NCBI GenBank assembly: GCA_022559845.1
Contig: CM040123.1
Coordinates: 303,354,642-303,418,641, forward strand
Length of the DNA stretch: 64,000 bases
Direction of reading: 5' to 3'
From: Amorphophallus konjac
Taxonomy: Eukaryota > Streptophyta > Magnoliopsida > Alismatales > Araceae
In this document: positions 35,641-47,064 of the stretch, piece after piece
How the letters are laid out: each line of letters opens with the position of its first letter
Position numbering within the stretch: position 1 is the stretch's first letter
Program-made: the position numbers and the translations under genes
The notes under the pieces: model-generated
Databases searched by the model: none
What the model was told of the DNA's origin: nothing
What the model saw: only the letters and a program-made list of their open reading frames with translations

Positions 35641-36778
35641 TGTCTTCTGCGATTAGATGGATTGAACTGGAGAAAAAGCTGAAGAGAAGAATCCCTGAGC
35701 AGAAGAAGAAAAGAGAGAGAGAGCCTCCACGTTTCAGAAAGAAGATAGAGAGAAAAGATCTGAGAGTATTGCTGTGAGAGAAAAGTCTGAGTGAGAGAGA
35801 AGAGTCTAATTTACTTCTTCAGAAGCTACATTTGATTTTGATTTTCTGAAACGATTGTTGTTCATCGTTGGTCTTGTTTACATTTCTGTTTTTCCTTTCA
35901 TTTCTTCATATATCTGATTCCGAGTTGTTACCCTCTAATGTTTGGAGGAAGGGAGAGTTACTCCGATTCCCCTCTGAGCTGCAGAGGAAGAGAGATCTGT
36001 GATCTCTGATTTTGCCAGTGACGGATTGTCATTAACAAGTTCCCTCCGGGTTGGAGCCATCTCCAGTTCTGGTCTTGCTGGTAGCAGGTCCAAGTGTCAA
36101 GCTCTGTGGGTAGTAGAGTTTGATTGAGAGATTTATTTCCCTTGGTTGTTCAAGCTGTGTGACAGCATATTGTTCGCAGACTGAGTCTGCAATTTTCTAA
36201 CAGTGGCTAGTGAAATCCTCACTCTAGTTGGAGTGGAGATGGATGTAGATTGTGAACTACAATCGAACCACCTTAAAATCTCTTGTCTCCTCTGTGATTT
36301 GCTATTATCGTTTGTGCTCTCCTTCTGCTTGACATTATGTTTGTATATGGACGGCCTCTTCCAATCGCACCTTATTATTCTATCTTAATTTCTTACTGCG
36401 TTAGCTATATTGTTTAACTATTTCTGAAGGGTTGAATTTCGAAGTAATGATTTTCCGCTGAAATTTTTTAAATCGGGAGTGATCTATTCATCCCCCCCCC
36501 TTCTATATCACTCTTCGCTGCGTTAATAGAATGAGAAAATAGCATATATCCTGAAAAGAGAAGGATCCCAAACATAATACAAGGGTTAAATGCCCCATTT
36601 AAAGAGACTGCACATAGTGTTGGTATATCCAGAAACATTTCCAAAGCACAAGATTTTAGCTATTAAGATAGACTACTCTTTCTGTGCACCCAACAAGATG
36701 AGATCTACTGCCCAGGGCCGACAGTCTGCTTCATCAGATGATGAGCACAATATATCAAAAGAAATGGCACTATCATGT

Positions 36779-38313
36779 CTAGTGCATCTTTGCTCTTTTC
36801 TCTGAGCTACTACTGCAATGGTTATCCAAGTCTGTCAGCCTCTTACGTACTAGTGCAGGAGAACACTGGCTCAATGCTGCTAAGTCCTCTGACTTACCTG
36901 CATTGCTTTTCTGAGCCATAAACTCGGAGAATGATGGTATCAGGGGAAGCTCTTCCTTTGAGAATGATTTCTGAACTGTGCTAAATCAAAATAAGCAGCA
37001 GATCGAAAAGTGACAGGACTATCTTCAAGACCCGCATCAGTGTGGGCTGGTTCAGGAGTGGATGAGCTTGGCAGAGTCTTTGAAGCAGCAGTAGGAAAAG
37101 AATCCAATCTGCTGGTGGCATTTGCTTGACTAGGGATGGTGCTGAGCCGGTCATTTACCTCTTCATGACTTGAAGAAGATAGCCATCTGACTGTGCTCGC
37201 AACCTGCGAGTTGTAGAACGTCTTTCCAACCTTCGCAAATTTGTTATAGCATTCAGTCTCTAGGAAGACAGCAGCTGCCTCAGGCTCAACCCTATGAAAC
37301 AAAACAAAAACTGATTCAGCATTATGCCAATAGAACAAATAGAATAGAACCATCAGACAATCAATTAAATCTTTCAGTGAGGCACAAAATATTAGAGATC
37401 CGACACTGCCTATATTTTGTGCCTTATCAACAACAATATAATGAAAAACGATTAGCTCACTGGAGCCAGTGACAACTTAAGAATTTAGCCTTATCAACAA
37501 CAATGTGAACAAACTCTTTGTAAAAGTGAATATATATTAGACCATGGATGCCATATACATCTGCTGTACAAGTATACTTATCCAAATTAACTAATTGATG
37601 ATTCCCATTTCCTTTCAATGATTTATAGAACTTTGATTATTAGATATGTTTTACCAGAAACATTTTTTGAGTGGTACATATGCTTATATTTCAAAGCCAA
37701 TAAAAAGTTCGATGGGAATCAACTCTTCTGATGCTACTAATGAAGTTCAGTCCTTCAAAAAGAAATTAATTATAGGTACATATCATCAAGAAAATGTAAT
37801 CGACCATATCAGTTGTTTGTCAAAAAAATGAACTGGTTGTTGTCAAAAAAATGAACTGTAGTTCGTCACAACCAAACATCTGTAACCACTGACAGCTAGG
37901 AAAATCATTATTTGGTAAGGGATGCTATGGTGTCATGCAGGTTTACCATGAAGACTAACCCCTCTATCATGCTTAGTTGATACCGGATGTGGACCCCAAT
38001 TGATTCATGATAAAGGCATATTCACTGTGCAGATTTATCTGAATCTGGCATGAACCCTTTTTTGGAGGGATGAGATTTTAATATAATTAAAACTTCTACA
38101 GATAGGACTGTGATATGATATGATATGATAGTAAGGGCAAGAAAGGCAGGCAGGCATACATTACTGTCTCCAGTCGTTCCTTCACTTGCTTCAAAGCATT
38201 CAATAGCCTCTGCCTGGCAGCTTCCCTCAGTGTTTCAGATATGGCCTTCTTATCAGAAAGGGCACCAGCCTGCTTCCAGACATGTTTAAAGACGGCACAC
38301 ATGAAATCAGTTT
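36779..38313 (-). CDS. exons of an unidentified plant gene, possibly a pseudogene
   Basis: I do not recognise the family. An exon at 38313-38165 has a good acceptor (AAGGCAG) and donor (ACA/GTAATG) and encodes text like HVWKQAGALSDKKAISETL, an amphipathic, charged segment. A second block from 37291 (acceptor TTTCATAG) encodes VEPEAAAVFLETECYNKFAK and SFYNSQVASTVRWL-like text (here TFYNSQ), then a serine/proline-rich low-complexity tail. A third block, in another frame, runs from about 36975 (acceptor TTTAGCACAG) to TAG at 36779-36781 and contains ELPLIPSFSEFMAQKSNAG and a basic end (SEKRAKMH). A perfect donor CAG/GTAAGT lies inside the third block near 36897. The three blocks do not join in phase with the splice sites I can see, so an exon is missing from this model or the gene is broken. 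Upstream exons were not found before the antisense copia relic. Confidence 0.45.
37381..37423. repeat. 12-bp perfect inverted repeat in the intron
   Basis: GGCACAAAATAT and ATATTTTGTGCC are separated by 19 bp. The adjoining GCCTTATCAACAACAAT is repeated about 64 bp further on (37422 and 37486). Confidence 0.7.
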
Positions 38314-38863
38314 CTGCCTTTTTTATAAGAAATAAAAATCATCATTCCATATGTGCTTTGTATTGAATGCACAACAAAGTACTACTTTTATTTCAAGGTC
38401 ATGTTATTCCCTTCCCCATCTCATAATCGCAAATACAATAGCATGATTTTTAATCCAAAAGTCCTGAAAATCCAATTTTGTGCAAGGCCATTCTCAACTA
38501 GAGTTGAAGTCAAATTTTACTAATTTCAAGCATGGTGAGATCTTATGCTGATCTAATGATTTTTCAAAACGAATTGCAGTGTTGTACTATCTTTTATAGT
38601 CCCAGGGTCACCAAGCTGTGGCAAATAAACATTGATTCTGGATGAAACTAATGTCTTTGTAAGGATGTCATAGGTTACATCAGTTGATGAGAAAAGAAAT
38701 GTTTCCGATGTGCAGGAGGAGGAACGAAGGGAAGGGATGAGACAACAGAGAGGGCGCAAGAGGATGAGAGGGACAAGGCGGCCAAAAACAGGGGGCTGGT
38801 CCTCACTTGACCTATATATATATATATAAATTACAGGGATTAACAACACATGCCATTAGACTT

Positions 38864-39188
38864 TGTTGACCTAATTCCCTCAACATAAAGAGGGCGACCA
38901 GCCTACAGGCTAAGGCTGTAAAGAAGCTGATAAATGGACAGAGGGCAGAATTGAGAGAGAAGAGTAGCGCCGCGAGAGAGAGAGGCCGAGAAAGAGAGAG
39001 GAGGATTCAGTCTTGTCTTGCCAGGTCGAACTCTCTCTCTCTCTCCTATCTTTTTATATTCCACCAATAATTATCCAAGTATGAAAATACCCCTCACAAA
39101 GAGGGCGGCCATAAAAAAAATACAGAATGAACCCTGAGAGATTAAAAATTAGAAATATACCCAAAACTACACTTAACAGTTTACTTAC
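38864..39188 (-). repeat. LTR of the antisense copia relic
   Basis: On the minus strand it begins TGTAAGTAAACTG, right after the purine tract AACTTGAGGGGAAG, has a TATA box (AATATAAAAAG, about 39049-39060) and CT-rich leader DNA, and probably ends ...GTCAACA at 38864. The far end is a guess from TG/CA rules. Confidence 0.6.
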
Positions 39189-40860
39189 ACTTCCCCTCAA
39201 GTTGAGCATAGATATCACACATGCTTAGCTTGCTTAAGGTTGAAGTAAACTAAAGTTCAATTAATGTCTTGGTGAAGAGATCTGTTGTTTGGTCTTGAGA
39301 TTTCACATAAGGTAAGCATAAGTCTCTAGAATCCAATCTCTCTTTTATAAAATGTTGGTCGATTTCAATATGCTTGGTCCAGTCATGCTGTACTAAATTG
39401 TTAGCAATATTAATTGCTGTTTCGTTGTCACAAATAAAACTTCATAGGTAGCTCAAACGGAATTCCTAGATCACTTGGAAGAAGCTTTAGCCATAGCAAC
39501 TCAGTGAAACCATGTGCCACTGCTCTGTATTTTGCTTTAGCACTAGACCTGGCACACAGCTTTCTGCTTCTCCAAATGACTAGGTTGTCCCCAAGTAAGA
39601 TGCAGTACCCAGTTGTTCAACTTCTGTCGTCCTTAAAGCCACCCCAGTCTGCATCCATATATCCTTCAATTCTCAAATGGTTAGTTTTCTTGAAAAGAAT
39701 ACCTTTCCTTAGACAAGATTTCAGGTACCTCATAATGTGCTCCAAAACCTTCATGAGTGTTCCTGGGAGCATGCATATACTGACACCACACCCACAGCAT
39801 ATGAGAGGTCAGGCCGGGTCAAGAAAAGATATAAAAGCTTGCCAACCAATCACTGATACAAACCACTTTCTTCTGGAAAGAGTCATTCATCACCCTATCC
39901 TGTCAGACCATGATTAAGCTCAATTGGAGTAGCCACTGGTTTATAACTCAATTTTTTGCTTTGGCCAGTAAATCAAATTTCCTTTGACAAATATAGATTC
40001 CTTATGATCTGGCCACTTCTATACCTAAGAAGTATTTCAATCCCCCTAGGTATTTGAGTTCAAATTCAGCAGCTAACCCATCTTTTAAACTTTGAATCTT
40101 TGTTGTATCATCTCCAGTAATGATCACATCATCAACATGTATGAGAAGTACTACAATATAACCATTTTTTCATCTGACAAATAGTGTGTGATCAACATTG
40201 GATTGTTTGAACCCGAACCGGATCATAGCCTACCGAAGTCGATCAAGCCATGCTCCGGGGGACTATTTCAGTCCATACAAAGCCTTCTAAGTGTATAGAT
40301 TTTTCCTTTCGTATCAACACTAAGAGGAGGCAGTATATAGACTTCTTCCTATAGATCACCATTCAAAAAGACATTTTTCACATCCATCTGACATAAAACC
40401 ATAGAATATTGCACAGTAAGTGCAAGAATCGCTCTAATGGATTTAAGTTTCGTTACAAGTGTAAAGGTCTCCTGATAATTGATCCCATAGCTTTGAGTGA
40501 ATCTTTTAGCAACCTGTCTAGCCATCCACCTCTGTATCACTCCCTCTCCGTTGTATTAATTGTATAGACCCACTTGGAACCAACTGGAGTCCTGTCTATA
40601 GGGAGATCAACTAGATCCCACGTCCTGTTCTTACTAAGTGCACTTGGCTTCTCTTCCATTACTTGTCACCAGTTAAGATCCTTAACAGCCTCAAAAAATG
40701 AGTCAGGAATAGAGATTAACGACAAGGTAGATAAATAGGTCTGATAATGAGAGGAAATACGGAAGTAATTCACAAAATTAGAAATGGGATACTTCATACA
40801 ACCATAGACTTGCGAATAGCAATGGGAAGATCTAAGTTAGTCCTAGGATTTAACTTGATC
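39189..40860 (-). pseudogene. antisense Ty1/copia pol relic (RT-RNase H)
   Basis: Reading the minus strand upward from the LTR gives the RNase H end (KSQDQTTDLFTKTL, about 39265-39310), ELKYLGGLKYFLG (about 40040-40075), the RT active site as HVDDVIIT (about 40115-40150), KALYGLK with a stop next to it (about 40270), QMDVKNVFLNGDL (from about 40349), TQSYGINYQETF (about 40470-40505) and TPVGSKWVYTIN (about 40560-40600). Stops and frameshifts are frequent. No integrase or gag was recognised; the 5' part is missing or too decayed. Confidence 0.8.
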
Positions 40861-41049
40861 AAGATATGCGGGCACCGCAACCTCTGAAGTTGGCCGATCA
40901 GTAGCTAGTCTATTTTTGAGGTTCTTCCTCTTGTATGTGAGTATTTTACACAGAAAAATTTAAAGAAAGGAGCAGACGTTCATTTGTTGAACATCCATGT
41001 ATATTTGTTAACTATTTAAATAGCATGTGCATCCTTAATTCCATGGGTT

Positions 41050-41870
41050 TAGTTTATCAGACGATTTTGAGTTCAGGTGCAGGACGTTTCCCCACCGGCA
41101 GCAGTCGATGTTTATTTGCATCGGACGTAATCTAAACACCCTTGATTAACTGCCAAAGAAGTCACTAACTTCTCATGTGGGTGGTGATGCTAAGGATATG
41201 TTTGAAAAGGCGCTAGCAGACACATTTGGAAACATATGGGCACATTTGATATTGGCTCAGGTTTGGGGCTCAGTTGGTACGGGCTTGAGTTTGGATCGTA
41301 ATTTGGCACTGACGAGGGTTCGGCACAGTTTGACACTGGCAAAGGTTTGACATAGTTTGGCATAGTTTGGCACTAGCAAGGGTTTGGATCTTAGTTGGGG
41401 ATATCAGACCATGACCCAGTAGGATAACGCGGGTCTCGGCTCCATTCACAAGACGAGGCTAAAAGAAGAGACAATTTCACAAGTTGTCGGAAACTCGGGG
41501 TATTTTAGCAATCCTCGAGGACATTTTATGATGACAACTTAGCATGGCTGAAGGCTCAATGAGCTTGATTACACGACATCAATGATTCACGGGACATTTC
41601 CGTGATTACATAAGCCCCCGGGTTTTCTCGGAACTTCAGAGGTATCTTCGTAATTTTCACCATTACAATGCTTTCTCCATAAAGGCGGGATATTGGTGTG
41701 ACCCAAGGGGTGAGACTCGCCTTAAGTGCCATTGCAAGGGCGTTTTTGTAACACACCCTTGGCACCGGATCACAAGCCCAAACAACTCCCGGAGTTGAAT
41801 GTCTAGTGTCTTCTTCCGCTCAGTCGCCGGTGTCTTCTTTCCTTTGCTCTTGATTTCGCCCTCTTTATTT
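41050..41870 (-). repeat. older LTR relic related to the Tat-like LTR
   Basis: TATCAGACGATTTTGAGTTC, then ACGTTTCCCCAC, TTTGCATCGGACGTAA and AACACCCTTGATTAACTGCC parallel, with many differences, the segment at 42077-42190 in the intact Tat-like LTR. The similarity fades after about 41170, though similar phrases (ATTTTAGCAATCCTCGAGG, GTGTCTTCTTCC) continue. Confidence 0.6.
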
Positions 41871-41964
41871 TTTAGGGGGGTCCCAGAGGGGGTTTTATAG
41901 TGGTAGGATTGAGGGGGGGGTTACACTCGGATTGGGGGGAGGGGACCCGGTCCCCATGGACGGG
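41871..41964. other. G-rich flank of the Tat-like insertion
   Basis: Several runs of six to ten G residues lie here, ending in the left copy of the target duplication ACGGG (41960-41964). Confidence 0.6.
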
Positions 41965-43374
41965 TGTGAGACACGGAAAAAAATCTAAGAAATACTCTTA
42001 TCGTAGATAAAAGGTAGATTTTCGTTCTTTTTGAAAAGAAACACTCCTCTGCGTAGAGAGGGTTCCGTGGGTGCGCATAGTATCAGACGATTTGGGTTCG
42101 AGTGCTGGACCTTTCCCCACTGACCGGAGTCAGTGTTGATTTACATCGGCCTAACGTCCGAACACCTTTGTTTAACTGTCAAAGAGGTCCCAAAAGACTT
42201 CTACAGAGGTTCTGATGTGGAGGGCAAGCTCACTCGAGAGACTCTCCATGACCACTCATTTTACCACCAACACATAGAAACAACTAGATTAGGGCTAGGT
42301 CTGAGCAAAACCCTAAGATTTAGGCATAGAGGCGCAAATATGCGGAAGCCATAGGCATTTTTAAAGCAAGGGAAGTTTTCTAGACCCCGGGGGGTATTTT
42401 GGTAATTTTCCAGGCCAGGGACATTTATGAAATTTTCTGGGCTGGAATGGAAGTGAAACTGGATCTCTAACTCCCCAAGGCGCTGAGGCTCTTTCTGGAG
42501 GGTTTCAAGGGCTCTGAGGCCATGTTTAGGTTACAGGGGTATTTTGGTAATTTTACCAGACCCTAGACCTAGGTTTGATATAATACCCGAGTGCTGGACT
42601 GAGCTGACAACACTTCCGGACTGAAGGAATGACAAGGGGCTTCATGGAAGGCACACATTTGTCAATTCGGCCGAAGGAGGGGTATATACACAATTTTTCA
42701 AAGTCGGGGGGTTTTCTTATAATTTTTCCACCCGAGGTTACATATAAAACATGCTGAATGCTTTTATAATTCCATATGAGTACAAGGGTTGTCGGCGAGT
42801 TGTCGACTGTACAAACGTCCGCCTTGGAGCGGAAGATAGGGACGTAGTCCCAATTACAAAAGATTGCAGGGTACAACTGCAAATTACAAGACTTCGGTCT
42901 TTTACAACCCCGGGAAGGATATTTTTGTAATTTCGCCATTATAGGGGGCAGAAATATAAGATTTAGTCGTCCCGAGACGTAAAGACTTACAAACATGGCC
43001 CGCTGAGGGGCATAATTTACAAACAAAGCCCGCTGAGGGGCATAAACGTAAATATACCCCGTAGCGGCATAAATACAAGACCCGGGGACTTACCCCACAC
43101 GGGCCAAGACAAACGAACAAATGCTTCAAGTGTCTTCCGTAGGTTGTCACTTGTGTCTTCTCTTCTTCTCCTCTGTGTGTTGCCAGAAACAACAACACGG
43201 CCCACTGAGGGACAAAATTACAAATATACCCTCATAGGGGGACCTACACAAAACCAGGGGACTTACCCCTCGCGGGCCAAGACAAACGAACAAACGAACA
43301 AAACGCTCCGAGTGTCTTCCGTAGGTTGTTGAGTGTAGTAGAGCTTCCCTCCCCCCTTCTGGACCTCCAGGGGT

Positions 43375-43384
43375 CTATTTATAG
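43375..43384 (-). promoter_or_regulatory. TATA box of the Tat-like LTR
   Basis: The minus strand reads CTATAAATAG, an ideal plant TATA box. The same box is at 59896-59905 in the other LTR. Transcription would start about 30 bp to the left. Confidence 0.8.
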
Positions 43385-43439
43385 AAGTGGGGAACCTCCC
43401 CGGGAGTGTTCGACCCCGTACGGGTCCAACGGAATGAAA

Positions 43440-43985
43440 ATGACCCCGGGGAGGTCATATTTTGATTTGCGTGCGCGGGAGAGGAACCTCCCCGGGGTGG
43501 AGAGTCCCTCCTGGACCGTCCCGGGGTCGCGGACGCCCGGGGGGAACCCGCCCGGGGTCGCAGCTCTCTGGGGGGGACCTCCCCGGGGTCGCGACCCCCC
43601 CGAGGACCTGCCCGGGGTCGCGGACCCCCGGGGGGACCTCCCCGGGGTCGCGCTTCCGGGGGGAACCTTCCCTGGGTCGCGGCCCCCGGGGGGGACCTGC
43701 CCGGGGTCACGGCCCCCGGGGGGGACCTGCCCGGGGTCGCGACCCCCCTGGGGGGACCTCCCCGGGGTCGCGACCCCCCGGGCAGGACCTGCCCGGGGTC
43801 GCGGACCCCGGGTGGGTCCCTCCCGGGGTCGGGCGACCCCAGACGGGTCCGCCCACCCAAGGGCGGCCCCGTGCGGGTTTGCCCACCTCCGGGCGGACCC
43901 GTCCGTGTGAGGGCGACCCCGTACGGGTCCCTCCGACCCCGGACGGGTTCCTCCGACCCCGTACGGGTCTTCCATCTCCAAGTTA
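43440..43985. repeat. CG-rich palindromic repeats in U3 of the Tat-like LTR
   Basis: Units of about 33-36 bp with the core ACCTSCCCGGGGTCGCG and a following run of C and G are repeated about ten times, then shift to GACCCCGTACGGGTCC-like units. GGGGTCGCGACCCC is self-complementary. Long open frames on both strands are caused by the repeat. Confidence 0.85.
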
Positions 43986-44050
43986 GCCCATTTCTGCTTC
44001 AACTAAATAAAAGTGGAGGTATTTTTGCAAAGCAAAATTTGCTGCCAACA

Positions 44051-44064
44051 AATGCCCCCCATGG
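44051..44064 (-). promoter_or_regulatory. polypurine tract of the Tat-like element
   Basis: The minus strand reads ATGGGGGGCATT directly before the TGTTGG of the LTR. Confidence 0.75.
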
Positions 44065-45271
44065 AACGTTCGTCAAAGCCGGGGCGGAGGCGGACGGTCC
44101 GTGCCCTCTGTAGAGCTGCACCTTACTGCTTCATTGCTTTCCAGAAAGCTGAGGGTTGATGCTGGCTTGCCTCGGAGAGGCTTGTTGTCCCGGAGTTGAC
44201 GTAGGCCTGCTTCTGAGAGACTTGTTGGCCTAGAGTTGATGGGGGCTTGCTTCTGAGAGACTTGTTAGCCCGAAGTTGATGGGGGCTTGCTTCTGAGAGA
44301 CTTATTAACTCAAAGTTGATGGGGGCCTGCTTCTGAGAGACTTGTTAGCCCGAAGTTGATGTAGGCCTATCTCGAAGAGGCGCATCCATCTGAGTCGTCG
44401 TTGATTGACTATTGAGCTGTGATAGCTGGAGACTGACACTGGCCGACCCTTGGGGGTGCGTTTGGCCAAAAGTCATGGTGCTGGCTGACCACTAAGATGC
44501 CACTGAAGACGTGTCGGCTAACCGCTGAGGTGTGTAGCCGCAAGTTAAAGCTGGCTAACTGCTAAGGTGTCGCCAAAGTGTGCCGACTAACATCTGAGGT
44601 GTAGCCGAACATGTTGATGTGTCGGCTGACCGCTGAGGTATGTCGCCGAATGTAGAAGGTGGCTAATTGCTGACTTGTGATAGCCAAGGTTGATGTAGAC
44701 CAGCCCTTAGGGCATGTTGGTCTGGATAGATGTCGGCCGTACACGGGCTGAGGCAACTCCTTTCTTTGCTTTAGCTTCAGCTAGTGAGGCTTCAAAGCTG
44801 CTTCAGAGTTTTCTGACCCTTGGGATGGAGTGGCCGAATGGTCCTCAACTTGGTGTAGCATTGCCAGATGCATGCATTTGTTCTCCCTCGGGACGCCTGG
44901 ATGACTGAGCTTGCGTCTTTATGGGAGGAGTTTGTCCACCTTCGCGCTATTTAGAAAGCGGAGGCGGAGGACTCAGCTGACGATTCAGCAAGAGGAGGAG
45001 CAACTTTGTAGACTTCGGAGAGCCCAGGCTGAGGTGGGCGCCCAAGTCAAGGCCACTTACGAGCGCGAGCAGATGGCCTCCCAGAGTGTGGAGGCACTTT
45101 TGTGAGAGGTCCAGGGGACCGAAGAGTAGTGCAGTCTTGCCGATGTAGATTCTGCCATAGGCTTGAGGGGCTCCATGAGGAAGCTCTTCAGAGTAAGACT
45201 CGCCTTGCCGAGCTGAGGAGGAGCGAGTCTAGTGCTTGATAAGCCTTTTCTTCCTTTTTTTTTTTACTTTA

Positions 45272-45402
45272 CCAGCCCTACCGCCCTTTCGGGTTTTCGC
45301 CAGGACTGGCCCCCTTTAGCTTTTTCCAGTGCGCCCTTTCGGGTTTTCACACTGAGGGGTACCCATTTTTGCCTAAGGCGCCCTTTCGGGTTTTCACCTT
45401 AG
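45272..45402 (-). repeat. three-hairpin block, copy 1
   Basis: Hairpins at 45272-45309 (12-bp arms), 45327-45354 (7-bp arms) and 45373-45402 (8-bp arms) each enclose the same 14 nt, read in the transcript as AAAACCCGAAAGGG, itself able to form CCC-GAAA-GGG with a GNRA tetraloop. Arms: CCAGCCCTACCG/CGCCAGGACTGG, CAGTGCG/CACACTG, CTAAGGCG/CACCTTAG on the + strand. The first arm pair has one mismatch; the others pair fully if G-U is allowed. Confidence 0.8.
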
Positions 45403-45544
45403 CCGGGTTAAAGCCTTTTTGCCCTTGATTGCCCTTCTAACAGAAACAACCAAGTCCGCTGGGGTCTCAATATTTTTTAACCCCGTTTTTTTTTCTCTCT
45501 TTTTTTTTTGTCCTATAATGCCAAAAGGCGAGGAAAAGGTGGCA

Positions 45545-46940
45545 CTCCCGTAGGGACGTGTGTGCCGCAGATGTGGGACAAGTGGGTAGATTTGATTGTC
45601 CGGGTGGGACGAATGAATCAAATCTGTGAGCCGAAAGGCGAAACGGGTTGGTAGCCTGAGAGGGCGTACTGAGATCGAACCCGAGAGAATAGAAACGAGC
45701 CGAAAGGCGTAATGGGTTGGTAGCCCGAGAGAGCATACTGAGGCCAAACCCGGTGAGATCAAAAGGTGTAATGGGTTGGCAGCCCGAGAGAGCATACTGA
45801 AGCCAAGCCCAGTATGACCAAAAGGTGTAGTGGGTTGGCAGCCCGAGAGAGCATACTGAGGCCAAGCCCGGTGAGACCAAAATGGGTGGATTCGACTGTC
45901 CTAGTGGGACGCAATTAGCCAAATCCCGAAACGAAAGTTGAACGGGTTGGCAACCCAAGAGAGGTGTGCATGTGCCAAGCCCGGTTAGGTCAACAAAGGA
46001 GTAGGTTTAATAGTCCGAAAGGGACATGTGAGTTAAACCTGGCGGCCGATAGGCGGGATGAGTTGGCAGCTCGAGAGAGCATGCATAGGCCAGACCCGAA
46101 GCGATGAAAGGAGGGGATTTGACAGTCCGGGTGGGACGTACGAGTCAAATCCGTGAGCCGATAGGCAAATAGGGTTGGCAGCCCGACGAGGGCATGCAGA
46201 GGCCAAACCCGTGGGGACAAAGGAATAGACTTGACGATCCCGGTGGGATATATGAGTCAAGTCTAAAGCCAAGAGGCGAGATGGGTTGACAGCCCGAGAG
46301 AGCATGCAGAGGTCAGACCCTGAAGAAGAAAAGGGGTGGATTTGACAGCCCTAGTGGGACGTGAGAGTCAAATCCGAAAGCCGATAGGCGAATAGGTGGG
46401 TTGGCAGCCCGAGAGGACATGCTGAGGCCAGACCCGGTGGGACATGTGTCGCAAGACACGATAGATTGGTAGCCCGAGAGAGCATACTGAGACCAGATCC
46501 CAAGAAGATAAGATGAGCCGAAAGGCATGATGGGTTGGCAGCCCGAGAGGGCGTGCTGAGACCAATCCCAAGGAGGTTAGATGAGCCGAAAGGCATGAAG
46601 GGTTGGCAGCCCGAGAGAACATACTGAGGCCATTCCCTAGAATGAAAGAGGAGCCGAAAGGCATGATTGGTTGGCAGCCCGAAAGAGCATACTGAGGCCA
46701 TTCCCTAGAATGAAACAGGAGCCGAAAGGCATGAAAAGTTGGCAGCCCGAGAGAGCATACTGAGGCCAGTCCCAGTGGGACAAGAGAGTAAACGGGTTTA
46801 ACTGCTCAGAAGAGACATATGAGCTGAACCCAGAAGCCGATAGGCGGAATGGGTCGGCAGCCCGGAAGAGGCGTACATAGGCCGAGCCCGATGGGACAAA
46901 GTATGACACCGTCAGAATGCCAGTGGGACTAGGTGTCATA
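45545..46940. repeat. array of hairpin modules in the 3' region of the Tat-like element
   Basis: Fifteen copies of a module with the core GGTTGGCAGCCCGAGAGAGC and a complementary tail such as GGCCAAACCC occur from 45651 to 46889. Between them lie GCC-GAAA-GGC mini-hairpins (for example 45629, 45698, 46515, 46583, 46652, 46720) and about eight long-stem hairpins around GTCC-N5-GGAC (for example 46115-46152, 46227-46264, 46338-46375, 46902-46940). The order long-stem, mini, core module repeats several times with a period near 112 bp. Confidence 0.85.
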
Positions 46941-47064
46941 GAACGACATGTAAGGCGTAGCCATGGCATCAATATGATTTTTTTTCGAGATGGGGTGGAG
47001 TCATTGACTTAGAGCCACCCATAGAATAGACAGAGAGAGGATTCTTTTTTTTTTTTTCACATTA

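Larger units (their letters stand above)
33883..36528 (+). repeat. probable copia (Sirevirus-like) LTR
   Basis: The purine-rich GAGCAGAACAAGAA precedes TGTCTTGCATCC, and GGTTTTGATGATG follows, as near the start of the LTR at 5789. Motif array, G-boxes, TATA box, leader and a C-rich end (TTCATCCCCCCCCTTCTA) follow in the order expected for a copia LTR. The last bases GCGTTAATA would need to be a mutated ...ACA, so the right end is uncertain. No internal region lies next to it. Confidence 0.55.
41965..44050 (-). repeat. 3' LTR of the Tat-like element
   Basis: 2086 bp. On the minus strand it begins TGTTGGCAGC and ends CCGTGTCTCACA. The CG-rich array at about 43440-43980 lies just upstream of the TATA box. 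Confidence 0.95.

Noticed and set aside
38553..38849. Further upstream exon of the minus-strand gene
   Set aside because: The translated text has no clear coding character and no splice sites agree with the neighbouring block.
43326..44002. Overlapping proline/glycine-rich ORFs on both strands
   Set aside because: They come from the CG-rich LTR array, which lacks stops in several frames; the same occurs in the other LTR at 59900-60617.
45394..46972. Series of overlapping minus-strand ORFs with repeated LPTH/AANP text
   Set aside because: The frames change from unit to unit and follow the hairpin array; no ATG, domain or frame is conserved along it.
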